Below are positions 1 to 8,035 of a DNA stretch of 34,861 bases, piece by piece. This stretch comes from Phycisphaerae bacterium. Lineage in GTDB: Bacteria; Planctomycetota; Phycisphaerae; UBA1845. Both the position numbers and the translations under genes were made by a program. Numbering within the stretch: position 1 is the stretch's first letter; each line of letters opens with the position of its first letter. The stretch covers positions 1 to 34,861 of the forward strand of contig JAFGJQ010000360.1 in assembly GCA_016929015.1 (NCBI GenBank). The letters are read 5' to 3'. Under the pieces are notes generated by a model. The model was not told the origin of the DNA, made no database searches, and was given only the letters and a program-made list of their open reading frames with translations.

Positions 1-1981
1 GGCCTTTCATAATCGCCATGAGTCGGGTGGCCTCCTCCCCCTCGATCCAGCGAACATGGCCGTCGGCGAAGCCGAAGTAGGCCCCGCCGTCTCGGAATTC
101 ACGCTCGCACAGAACGACCTCGCTGCCGCTGGTCGTTGGCGGCGGGCGGTACAGGTAGTATCCGTCTCGTTCGATGTCCTCGGATGGAGAGGCGGCTGGG
201 GTTTCGAGGTAAGGGGATACGAACGCCGAGGCGGGCAGACGGCATTCATTCGCAATGTCCTGCAGCCGCTCCGGCCACTCATCGTCGTGATCGGCTCTGT
301 GCATCCGGCAACACGAGAGGATCCAGCGCATGAAGGCGATCGAATCCTGCCGCATTTGAACGACTCGGACCGCTTCTGCAGAAATCCGAATCTCCTGCAG
401 CAGGGTGGCGTACGGCGCGGGTCCTCCGGCGTTGCCGAGCAGGAGGTCCATAGACATGATTTCGTTGTTCGCAGACTGAGTGTAGACCGCCTTCAGTTGA
501 GTGGCTCCCAGATGGTCGAAGAAAGCACTCACCAATGCATGCTCTTCGCCGAAATCCTCCTTCCTTGGAGAGAACGTTCGGCAGAGGCCGGCCAGATCCA
601 CGCACGCAAGTCGGGCCGACTGGGCTGGCAGCTTGCCCAGAAGCGATGCGACGTCCGGCTCCCTCACGAGCGCGCGACCACTTCGGCGGGCGCTGAGCGC
701 GGCCTTCACGGCGGCCGTGTCGTTTGCCACGACCAGGAACCCATCGATGGTGGCCATGGCGAAGGCCGGTCCCGTACCGGGCGCGGGCCGCTGAATCGTG
801 ACTCCCTCGCAATCCTCCTGTTCGAAAGACAGCCCGAATTTGCGTTTCACGGCCTCCACGTGTTCCGTGAACGCGTCCGTTTTGGCAATGCCTACGACGA
901 ACATCCAGCCCGGAATGCCGCCCTTGGCGTCGATACTCAGCGCGACCAGACCCTCGCCGACCAAGTTGCCCAGAAAATCGGCCTGGAAATCGAAGCCCAT
1001 CTCTTTCCGGAATTCCTTGGCCTCTTCGCGGTATTCCTCCACGATCTCCGGATCGATCGTGTTGATCCAGTCGGCCAAAACCTCGAACTGGTCGGATCCG
1101 TTCGTGAACGCTCCTCGCACGAGCACCATATACCCAGGCGGTACTAGCGCAGTGCTTTCGGGCTTCGTGGAGAGCGAGTTCGCCATAGAGGGCGGCGAGC
1201 CGGGCGGATCATCGAAGCTCATGGCAAACCGGATCCGCAGCGTGTCCGCTGACCGCCCATAGAGAGCGAGCGCGATGTGTTTGAGCCGATCCAGACTAAG
1301 TCGCAGGATGAGGCGGGCGCGCTCATTCTCCGAAAGGAATGGCTCGACGAACGGGTGAAACGGAAGGTATTCCACCAGCACGAAAGCATCCGGGTGGGCT
1401 TCCGGTCGCCGAAGCAGACGCTCATATGGCTCCGAGCCGATCAGACGATCCGGCAGGGTTTCCCCAGCCAGCCAGGCATCAACGTCGGCTTTGCGCGTAC
1501 TCGCGTACAGAATGTTGCCCTTCACGCCAGTCAGGAGCCCGATGGGCATCGGACCGGGCACGCGGATGATCCACAGGGCGTCCGCCTTACGGACACCGCA
1601 GGTCGCTGAGCCCGGGTCCATTTCGCGGATCGCGCCGAGGACGTCCTCATCGAGCCGCCGGAAGAATTCGTCCGGCGGTACAGATATTCGCGCGGCGAAC
1701 TCGACGCGCATTTGCGTGGACGTCATGGGGGTACCGACGATAGCCAGCATGATCGGCCCCGTGAACAGATCAGCGATCGGCCGGACCAGCGCCCCATCGC
1801 GGCGATGGCCGGTGGCCGTCACGACCGGATTGAGGATGTCCGTCGGCGCGCAGTGATACAGCAACACCGACGCGTCCTTCGGTGCCAGGGCCAGCACGGG
1901 GCATGGCGCGGCAGCCTCCGGCTGCGCCGCAGCAAGCGGAGCCGACATCAGCAGGAGGAGTGACACGAGACGGGTTCTCAT
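1..1981 (-). CDS. Exported protein B, second copy, H-X9-DG-like C-terminus; 3' end cut by window edge
   Basis: The frame is open from an ATG at 1981 to base 1, giving about 660 codons without a stop. It starts with a signal peptide (MRTRLVSLLLLMSAPLAAA). It is a paralogue of the 664-aa gene at 6003-7997: shared blocks include PMPIGLLTGVK, LYASTRKADVDAWLAG, DFLGNLV and, at the end, FADGHVRWIEG, so only a handful of residues should be missing. The ending resembles the H-X9-DG motif of planctomycete pseudopilin-like proteins, but there is no N-terminal prepilin cleavage motif. Its ATG overlaps the TGA of the upstream gene by 4 bases (ATGA), so the two are probably translationally coupled. The function is unknown; an exported structural or binding protein is an inference. 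Confidence 0.85.
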   Translation of the reverse strand, partial: MRTRLVSLLLLMSAPLAAAQPEAAAPCPVLALAPKDASVLLYHCAPTDILNPVVTATGHRRDGALVRPIADLFTGPIMLAIVGTPMTSTQMRVEFAARISVPPDEFFRRLDEDVLGAIREMDPGSATCGVRKADALWIIRVPGPMPIGLLTGVKGNILYASTRKADVDAWLAGETLPDRLIGSEPYERLLRRPEAHPDAFVLVEYLPFHPFVEPFLSENERARLILRLSLDRLKHIALALYGRSADTLRIRFAMSFDDPPGSPPSMANSLSTKPESTALVPPGYMVLVRGAFTNGSDQFEVLADWINTIDPEIVEEYREEAKEFRKEMGFDFQADFLGNLVGEGLVALSIDAKGGIPGWMFVVGIAKTDAFTEHVEAVKRKFGLSFEQEDCEGVTIQRPAPGTGPAFAMATIDGFLVVANDTAAVKAALSARRSGRALVREPDVASLLGKLPAQSARLACVDLAGLCRTFSPRKEDFGEEHALVSAFFDHLGATQLKAVYTQSANNEIMSMDLLLGNAGGPAPYATLLQEIRISAEAVRVVQMRQDSIAFMRWILSCCRMHRADHDDEWPERLQDIANECRLPASAFVSPYLETPAASPSEDIERDGYYLYRPPPTTSGSEVVLCEREFRDGGAYFGFADGHVRWIEGEEATRLMAIMKG

Positions 1982-3453
1982 TGACGCGACTCCTCAATGA
2001 AGCGCCTGGCATCTTCCATCATGTTGAACTTGGGTCGGGGCTCAAACGGCCTGGGGGCGGGCATCGGGAGCTGCAGAACAAAGTCGACCTTCCAGCTTCC
2101 GAAACTCGGTGACTTGCCACCGTCATCCGTTTCGTTTTCGCTGATGCTGTACAGCGTCCAGCCGGTTCCATCCCGGCGGTACACGAATTCCCGCCCACTG
2201 AACGGATCGATGATGTCCTCTTTCGATATGGAAGGCATCAGGGCCACGAGGCTCTCCGGCCACTGCCCCGAATGCTCCAGAGCATGCAGCCGCAGAGCCA
2301 CAACAATCTGAGTCAGCCGGGTCTCGGCATGGACCCGCTTCCCGAGTGCAAGGCCTCGCCAGGGCGAGCCACTCAGCATGATGCCCACCACGTTCCAAGT
2401 GGGGAAGGGCTCTTCTTCGCAACCTGAAGACGCGCGCTGCCATGCTGGAGAGTGATACGGCTCGCCAGCAGCTTCCACCAGAGGATCAAAGTAGCGGTGG
2501 ATTTGGCGTTTGGCTGTCCGATCCGGCAGCAGAAGCCGACCGAGACACGTTTCGAGCCGAGCCCAACCGGAATCCGGCACGCCGAACCGGCTCGACATTT
2601 CATCCGGGGACTCCCACGGTCTGCCCAGCCTTCCGATGACGTCCGGGAGGCGAGTAGGGCGGACGACCAGGTCGTCGGCGATGCTCAGGTACATCGCGCG
2701 CTCGGACTCCAGGCCACGCTTCAGGGTGGGAAGCTGACCAGTCAGTCCTGCCAATGCCTGATGCACGCGGCGCAGATCATCTGCAGGAAGGTCTCTTCGC
2801 AGGACCATCGTGCAGATCGTCCGGATCCCCTGCCCCCACACCGCCTGCGCGAACAGACCGTGCAGGAAGCTCGGCCCGGTGCCGAGGTGACGGGCAAATC
2901 CCAGAACGGCTGCGTAGTCTTCCATCGCTGCACCGTACTGCCCGTCCGTCTCAAGGCGCCGGCCGTCGACGATCAACAGCTTGCAGACGGCTCGGAAATG
3001 CTTGAGATCTGGAACCAGAACCGAAATGAGCGAGTCATTCGGGCCGGTAAGGAAGACCATCTGGCAGCGATCCATGGTGGCAGCCCGCCGCGCCGCAGCA
3101 ACGGCCGTTTGGTTGGCCGGGTCCAGAACGTAGGCCCGCAACGCAGCGTCATGCTCTGCCGGCCAGGCGATGTCGGCGGCGTAGTCAAAGACTTGCCGCA
3201 GTTCGTCTGGCGGCTCTCGGTACGCGTTCACCGCCTCCAGCATGGTCCAGAACGCGTTCTGATCGCGCGGCAGATCGGGTACGTCACAGCCGCGACGCCG
3301 CAATTCCTCGACCGGGAAGACCCACTGCTCCTCCCTGCGGACCTCAACAACCTCGGGCGTGGATTTCTGCGTGGCCGGGCCTGGAGCGGCGGGAGCCCTC
3401 GGCCCGAGCGACAATCCGATCAACACCAAGCCAACGGAGGCTTGTAGCTTCAT
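1978..3453 (-). CDS. Exported protein A, second copy, pseudopilin-like C-terminal segment
   Basis: This is a 491-aa protein. The frame is open further upstream, but the ATG at 3453 is preceded by a good ribosome site (GAGGAGGT about 8 bases away) and begins a signal peptide (MKLQASVGLVLIGLSLG...). It is a paralogue of the gene at 8036-9460: shared blocks are LLIVDGRRLE, DPANQ.A.AAARRA, LLPDRT and, near the C-terminus, IDPFSG+EF.Y with WTLYS..EN..DDGG. The latter resembles the C-terminal segment of GspG-type major pseudopilins, but no prepilin N-terminus is present. It forms an A-B pair with the gene downstream (4-base overlap). No enzyme motif is visible and the function is unknown. Confidence 0.85.
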   Translation of the reverse strand: MKLQASVGLVLIGLSLGPRAPAAPGPATQKSTPEVVEVRREEQWVFPVEELRRRGCDVPDLPRDQNAFWTMLEAVNAYREPPDELRQVFDYAADIAWPAEHDAALRAYVLDPANQTAVAAARRAATMDRCQMVFLTGPNDSLISVLVPDLKHFRAVCKLLIVDGRRLETDGQYGAAMEDYAAVLGFARHLGTGPSFLHGLFAQAVWGQGIRTICTMVLRRDLPADDLRRVHQALAGLTGQLPTLKRGLESERAMYLSIADDLVVRPTRLPDVIGRLGRPWESPDEMSSRFGVPDSGWARLETCLGRLLLPDRTAKRQIHRYFDPLVEAAGEPYHSPAWQRASSGCEEEPFPTWNVVGIMLSGSPWRGLALGKRVHAETRLTQIVVALRLHALEHSGQWPESLVALMPSISKEDIIDPFSGREFVYRRDGTGWTLYSISENETDDGGKSPSFGSWKVDFVLQLPMPAPRPFEPRPKFNMMEDARRFIEESRQ

Positions 3454-3592
3454 AAAGTTGACCTCCTCGTGTCCCTCCAATGGAGGATGTGGTCGGAATG
3501 GTAACTCCGGTGCACTCTTCGGGCAACAAGTAGGGGCGATGCCGGCCGACGAATCGGCGGCAACGCCCCAGGCCACGTCCCTTGACAGGTCG

Positions 3593-3690
3593 TCAGCGTG
3601 CGTTTCGTTGGATGTCCGCGAGCAGTTGCGCCGCGCGTCCGCCGGTCACCCACTCCACGTGGCCGTCGGCCAAGAAAACGTGGGACCGAC
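3593..3690 (-). pseudogene. 3' remnant of a third copy of gene B
   Basis: Read on the minus strand, the last codons of a B gene are preserved: VFLADGHVEWVTGG followed by RAAQLLADIQRNAR and TGA at 3593-3595. Positions 3591-3670 match 6001-6080 (the 3' end of the intact B) at 73 of 80 bases without gaps. Upstream, the frame runs only a short way before a stop near 3734, next to the end of the Cys-rich gene, so the rest of B is missing here. See the companion piece at 5772-6000. Confidence 0.85.
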
Positions 3691-3733
3691 TCTCCCGGTC
3701 ACGCCGCCGCGAGGCAGCCGGCGCGGCAGCCTG

Positions 3734-4081
3734 TCACAGGTCGTAGACCAACACGATTGCCCAGGTCGTGTTGCAGCTTCGCACACATTCCTTGTACTTC
3801 TTCTCGTTCGTCAAGACCCGACAGCATTGCCTGCACGACACGTTGTCGCGGCAATGGCGAGGACAGTCCCGAATGGCGATCACGGGTTGCTCACAGAAAT
3901 TCCTTTCGCTCAGCGTTGCATTGTCGAATTCAGTGCCAGGAGAGGAGGTGTCGATTCCACCGTCAGTGCCGATCGCCTCCCCGGGAACGGGAACACCGTT
4001 GGCCGGGCCGGACACCACAGGGCTTTGCCCCGCCGCAAGCACAAGCAAAGCAGGAACCAGAAGCAGCGTGAACACTTTCAT
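3734..4081 (-). CDS. Small secreted cysteine-rich protein
   Basis: This is a 115-aa protein. A clear signal peptide (MKVFTLLLVPALLVLAAG) is followed by a Ser/Pro/Gly-rich stretch and then a C-terminal half with eight cysteines (FCEQ, DCPRHC, SCRQCC, ECVRSC), an even number that suits disulfides or a metal site in an exported domain. An AGGAAAG ribosome site lies just upstream of the ATG. It is the last gene of the apparent operon 5628-3734 and begins 48 bases after the coiled-coil gene. I do not recognise the family. It sits between the two remnants of a third B gene, so it may have arrived with the other two genes of this operon. Confidence 0.7.
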   Translation of the reverse strand: MKVFTLLLVPALLVLAAGQSPVVSGPANGVPVPGEAIGTDGGIDTSSPGTEFDNATLSERNFCEQPVIAIRDCPRHCRDNVSCRQCCRVLTNEKKYKECVRSCNTTWAIVLVYDL

Positions 4082-4129
4082 TGGAGTCTTTCCTTTGGAA
4101 TGAAGTCCTGCGGTACAAGGGGAACCACG

Positions 4130-5431
4130 TCATTTGCCTTCCTGAATCGCATCCCACACAGCCGCGTACAAGGCTTTGTGCTCGCCCGGCCGCTCCATGT
4201 GTTCGCCGACCACCTGTCGGATGCGCCGGCCCGCCCGCCTGCCCAGCGCGGAGGCGGCCTCCGCCCATTTCTGCCACTCCTTCCCGGAAAGGTCCATGTC
4301 TGCACAGACGCAGAGGCTTTTCTCCACCTCGTCGAAGATCACCAGACGAACCTTCGGCGGCATCTGTTCGTGCTGAAGCAGCCGACGCAGGCCAAAGAAA
4401 TACAAGACCCGCATGCCCTCGTTCACCTGCGTGCTCTTCCAGTCCGTCATGGCCAGCCCTTCAAGCTCCCGAACGGTCACAGCGATTTTCTCGGGGCTTT
4501 TTCCCCTCTCCAGGGCCTTGAACTTCCGGATCATCTCCTTCCGGGCGTCGTCCGGCGACATCTTGACCGCCCGGCCTCTTAGCTCGATCTCCACCGGAAC
4601 GTCTCCAGCCGTCCAGGAAGGATAGAAGACCTCGGTCTCTCTCCAACCCTCGATGGCCCGGGACAGATCGTTCTCGATCTCAGCGCTGCTGTCCCAGCAA
4701 TGAAGCTCGTTCGACCACTTGACGGCTTCCGTCTGGATCTCCTCGACGATCTTCAAGGCCTCCTGGTCACCCGGCCTGGAGACCCGAAGGATCATTGTGC
4801 CCCAATGGGCCATCCAGAGCGGATGGACGGCGCGACCCGTATTCCCGTGATGCCGCAACTGCGCCTGGTAGTAGCCAAGGATGCCCTCCCTCAGCAGCCG
4901 CAGGGTTTCCGGCGACAGGTCCTCCTCCTCGGTCGCTCTTTCGATTTCGAAAGACAGGCAATCTCCCCATCGGCTGTTGATGAAAGGCACGCCCCAGTCT
5001 CGATGATAGAACTCATTCAGGCGTCTGGCGTCTTCGACTGTTTTGACCTGCGGCAGGGAGTCCGTCTCGTCCAACATCTGCCTCAGTAGCGGACGAAGCT
5101 CTGCCGGGACCTGCTCGAAGTCCACTATCTCGTTCCCCAAACGATCCAACTGCTTGTCCAGATCCTCCACGAGGTTCGCGTTTTCCCGCAGTTGGCGCTC
5201 CAGGTCCCTCCGCACGACCGGATCCTGAGCATCGGCCATCTGCGCCCTCAGCGCTTCGCCTGCCGATTGGGCCTGGGCAACCTGATCCTCGAGCCACTCC
5301 AGCTCGGAGTACATTGCCTCCGCTTGCTCCTCGTACAGGGCCTGCTCCTCCCCTGTCTTGACGTCCCACGCGTCCGCCTTGGGAATATCCGTCGGGATCA
5401 ACCACAGGATGGCGAGCATCATGATGTTCAT
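4130..5431 (-). CDS. Exported or membrane-anchored protein with N-terminal coiled coil, unknown function
   Basis: This is a 433-aa protein. A short hydrophobic start (MNIMMLAILWLIP) could be a signal peptide or anchor. Residues about 27-105 are rich in Glu, Gln, Leu and Ala in heptad-like order and should form a coiled coil. The remainder is acidic and largely helical, with no catalytic motif I can name. The ATG at 5431 has a strong ribosome site (GAGGAGGT) and overlaps the stop of the upstream small gene by 4 bases (ATGA). It lies in a probable operon with the 66-aa gene before it and the Cys-rich protein after it. It is unrelated to the flanking A and B genes. Confidence 0.8.
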   Translation of the reverse strand: MNIMMLAILWLIPTDIPKADAWDVKTGEEQALYEEQAEAMYSELEWLEDQVAQAQSAGEALRAQMADAQDPVVRRDLERQLRENANLVEDLDKQLDRLGNEIVDFEQVPAELRPLLRQMLDETDSLPQVKTVEDARRLNEFYHRDWGVPFINSRWGDCLSFEIERATEEEDLSPETLRLLREGILGYYQAQLRHHGNTGRAVHPLWMAHWGTMILRVSRPGDQEALKIVEEIQTEAVKWSNELHCWDSSAEIENDLSRAIEGWRETEVFYPSWTAGDVPVEIELRGRAVKMSPDDARKEMIRKFKALERGKSPEKIAVTVRELEGLAMTDWKSTQVNEGMRVLYFFGLRRLLQHEQMPPKVRLVIFDEVEKSLCVCADMDLSGKEWQKWAEAASALGRRAGRRIRQVVGEHMERPGEHKALYAAVWDAIQEGK

Positions 5432-5628
5432 GATTCGACCTCCTCTTCCATGTCTGCCGGACCCACCAGGGTCTGAAGATTTGTGGCGCAGAAGCCTATG
5501 ACATGCGCAAACACGTGCTGCCTCCTCCGCGGATCAGACAGGCGTGGACCGATGCGCAGCCACTGTACCCACAGAAAGCGGCGAGCGATCAAGACTTCCA
5601 AAGACGTGACCTGTCCGTCCCCGGCCAT
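5428..5628 (-). CDS. Small hypothetical protein, first gene of the coiled-coil operon
   Basis: This is a 66-aa frame, start chosen at the ATG at 5628 because GGGAG lies 8 bases upstream and a promoter-like sequence ends at 5671. An in-frame GTG at 5658 is only 13 bases from that -10 box and would leave almost no leader. The product (MAGDGQVTSLEVLIARR...) contains one moderately hydrophobic patch and ends in the acidic MEEEVES, whose codons supply the ribosome site of the next gene. The 4-base overlap with the coiled-coil gene supports it as real. There is no recognisable family, and it could still be a chance frame. Confidence 0.45.
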   Translation of the reverse strand: MAGDGQVTSLEVLIARRFLWVQWLRIGPRLSDPRRRQHVFAHVIGFCATNLQTLVGPADMEEEVES

Positions 5629-5670
5629 CTGGACAACTCCCAGGAGGCCCGAAGTCACTCACGATAACAG

Positions 5671-5699
5671 ATTAAAAGCACAAGCGCGTGTGAAATCAA
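5671..5699 (-). promoter_or_regulatory. Sigma-70-like promoter for the 5628-3734 operon
   Basis: On the minus strand, TTGATT (5699-5694) and TTTAAT (5676-5671) are separated by 17 bases, close to TTGACA-17-TATAAT. Transcription would start near 5664, about 36 bases before the ATG of the 66-aa gene. The stretch is AT-rich compared with its surroundings. Confidence 0.5.
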
Positions 5700-5771
5700 C
5701 TGACTTTTCGCTGAAGTCATCAAAAACGCCTGAGCACTCGCACCGCCGTGAGTCCACGATGGTAGAATGAA

Positions 5772-6000
5772 TCACGCATCGCGCCCAAAGGCAACGCACG
5801 CGATGCTTCGCCGCAAACGCAGCGGGACTTCAGTACGCCTGTAAAGCCCGTCAATCTGCGAGAGTGCCCGATCAACGAGCGCGCGTGGCCCGCCGGCACG
5901 TTCACCCCGGATGCGGGCAGGGCCTGTGCCAACCGCAGACACCCGGCCCCGTCGATGCGGGCCGGCTTGCACGACCCCTGAGGCAACGCCTTCAGCAAGT
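5772..6000 (-). pseudogene. Internal remnant of a third copy of gene B
   Basis: Immediately after the stop of the intact B gene, the minus strand encodes LLKALPQGSCKPARIDGAG then CLRLAQALP and VPAG. This matches the internal B segment LLKSLPQESCKLACLDLAG, LLRLAQAQP, VPAG. After about 45 residues the similarity drifts and seems to continue in another frame (RALVDRALSQIDG, compare ALVSAFFDHLG in the other B copy) before stops. Both ends of a full-length B are missing. Together with 3593-3690 it suggests a third B gene, truncated at its 5' side by recombination with the intact copy and interrupted by the operon between the two pieces. Confidence 0.75.
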
Positions 6001-6002
6001 CG

Positions 6003-7997
6003 TCAGCGTGCGTTTCGTTGGATTTCCGCCAGCAATTGCTCCGCTCGCGCGCCGGTCACCCACTCCACGTGGCCGTCGGCGTAGCCGACATTGAGGCCGC
6101 CGTCGCGAAGCTCACGCTCGCAGACAACGGCATCCGAAGGCGCTGTCTTGGAGGTCACGCCGGAACGGTACAAGTACGATCCCATGCGATCCACTGTGTC
6201 AGCCATCAGGACGATGGGACCTTGCTCATACGGCGCGACAAACTGATTCTCCGTCATCAGCCCCTCGCGGACCAAGTCACCCAGGGTGGCCGGCCATTGA
6301 CCCTTGTGATCGTTCGCGTAGATCAGGCAACCCGTCACAATCCCCTTGATGTTGGCCGCCGACACCATCCGCCGGGCCTGCTCGCGGCTGGCCTGCAAGC
6401 TCTCGCCGATGGACCGGATCATCACATCCCGAACCGACTTCACGCCGGGCGCACGAATGACCAGGTCCAGTGTCAGGGCATCGTTTCCCGATGACAGCGT
6501 GCAGCCCATACCGGCCTCCGAGGCCACGATCTGCTGAACGGCCGTGCGAATGCCCGCCGGCACCTCCGACGCGAACTCGGGTTGCGCCTGTGCCAGCCGG
6601 AGCAAGCCGGCCAGATCGAGACAGGCCAGCTTGCACGACTCCTGAGGCAGAGATTTCAGCAGGGCGGTCATGCCCGGCAACTGCACGAATGCCTGGCCGT
6701 CCGCCTTGGCGTCGACGACCGCCCGGAGTGCCTGTCCGTCCTGGCCGATCACCAGGCAGCCGTCCACGACCGCCAGGGCGAACTGCGGCCCGCTCCCCGC
6801 GACCGGGGTCTGGATGACCACACCCTCGTACGTCTGGGATTCGAACGGTAGCCCGTACGCCTTCGTCAGTGCTCCCAACTGCTGCGTGAACATGATGGGC
6901 TCAGCCAGTCGAACCGCTGCAAACCAGTTCTGCGGACCGTCCATGTCGACTTTCAGTGCGAACAGCCACTCGTCCACCAGGTTGCCCAGGAAGTCCTGAT
7001 GCGGATCAAAGCCCACGTCCGTTCGCCACTCCGCGCATTCCTCGCGGAACTCCGCGGCAATGGCCGGATCGACGCTGTCGAGCAGGGCATTGATCTGGTT
7101 CAGCGAGTCGGCCGCGCTGCAGAACGCACCCCGCACGAAACATGTATAGTCGGACGGCACCAGCCGCGTGATTTCTGCATTTCCGTTTCGCGGGGCGAGC
7201 AACTCGGGCAGTCCGCCCACACCCTCGTCCAGGCCGACGGTGACCCGGGCCCGGATCTCCTCGTCCGACTGCCACGAGACGGTCAGCGCGGCGCCCTGTA
7301 CGCGATCGAGTCCCAGAAGATTGACGAACGCTTCCACGCCTTCGCTGCGTGCCTCTTGTTCCAGCAGCGGGTGAAACGGTTTGTAGTCCACGTAGAACAG
7401 GGCGTCGGTCGACGTTCCGGGCCGGGCGACCATCCGGGTGTATGCGTCCGTCCCCACGAATCGCGGTCCCATCTCACCACCGGCCAGCCACGTGTCGACG
7501 TCCGACTTGCGCGTGCTTGCGTAGACCACGCCGTCCTTCACGCCGGTCAGCAGGCCGATGGGCATCGGTCCGGGCAGCCGGATGACGCGCAGCGGTCCGG
7601 CCTCGCTCACTCCGGCCGTCGCGGACGCCGGTTCCAGCTCGCGAAGCGTGCCGAAGACCTCCTCATCGAGCCGGCGGAAGAACTCCGCCTCGTCCACGGT
7701 CAACCGCGTGGCGAACTCGATCCGCATCTCCGGGCCGGTGAGCGGTGTGCCCACGACCGCCACCATGGTGGGTCCGCCGAAGATCGCGGCGGCCGGTGCC
7801 AGGGGTGTCTTGCCTTGGCAGTCCCCCGCCAGCATGGAGGCCAGGTTCAGCAGGTCGGAAGGCTTGTCGAGGTACAGCAGAAACGATGGCTCGGCCGGGG
7901 CCAGCGAGAGAATCGGCGGGGCCTCCGGCTTGGCCGGTTCGGCTCTCACCACGGGAATCACGATCAGCAACCAGGCGATCAGAATGTATGGCTTCAT
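6003..7997 (-). CDS. Exported protein B, intact copy, H-X9-DG-like C-terminus
   Basis: This is a 664-aa protein. The ATG at 7997 follows a CGGAGT ribosome site and begins a signal peptide (MKPYILIAWLLIVIPVVRA). The long middle part has paired repeats of a beta-rich character (EPSFLLYLDKPSDLLNL, GLLTGVKDGVVYASTRKSD, AVVDGCLVIGQDGQALRAV) that recall proteins of the DUF3352 type, although I cannot confirm this. The C-terminus ends in GYADGHVEWVTG, an H-X9-DG-like tail of planctomycete pseudopilins. It lies 38 bases after protein A (8036-9460) and is clearly in its operon. It is paralogous to 1-1981. The function is unknown; envelope location is inferred from the signal peptide. Confidence 0.9.
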   Translation of the reverse strand: MKPYILIAWLLIVIPVVRAEPAKPEAPPILSLAPAEPSFLLYLDKPSDLLNLASMLAGDCQGKTPLAPAAAIFGGPTMVAVVGTPLTGPEMRIEFATRLTVDEAEFFRRLDEEVFGTLRELEPASATAGVSEAGPLRVIRLPGPMPIGLLTGVKDGVVYASTRKSDVDTWLAGGEMGPRFVGTDAYTRMVARPGTSTDALFYVDYKPFHPLLEQEARSEGVEAFVNLLGLDRVQGAALTVSWQSDEEIRARVTVGLDEGVGGLPELLAPRNGNAEITRLVPSDYTCFVRGAFCSAADSLNQINALLDSVDPAIAAEFREECAEWRTDVGFDPHQDFLGNLVDEWLFALKVDMDGPQNWFAAVRLAEPIMFTQQLGALTKAYGLPFESQTYEGVVIQTPVAGSGPQFALAVVDGCLVIGQDGQALRAVVDAKADGQAFVQLPGMTALLKSLPQESCKLACLDLAGLLRLAQAQPEFASEVPAGIRTAVQQIVASEAGMGCTLSSGNDALTLDLVIRAPGVKSVRDVMIRSIGESLQASREQARRMVSAANIKGIVTGCLIYANDHKGQWPATLGDLVREGLMTENQFVAPYEQGPIVLMADTVDRMGSYLYRSGVTSKTAPSDAVVCERELRDGGLNVGYADGHVEWVTGARAEQLLAEIQRNAR

Positions 7998-8035
7998 CGG
8001 ATGTACTCCGTATGCAGGCGTTCAGGCGTCCGGGT

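Noticed and set aside
56-1147. Open frame of 363 codons on the plus strand
   Set aside because: It is antisense to gene B, which has a signal peptide and an intact paralogue at 6003-7997. The plus-strand product is Arg/His-rich with no family features.
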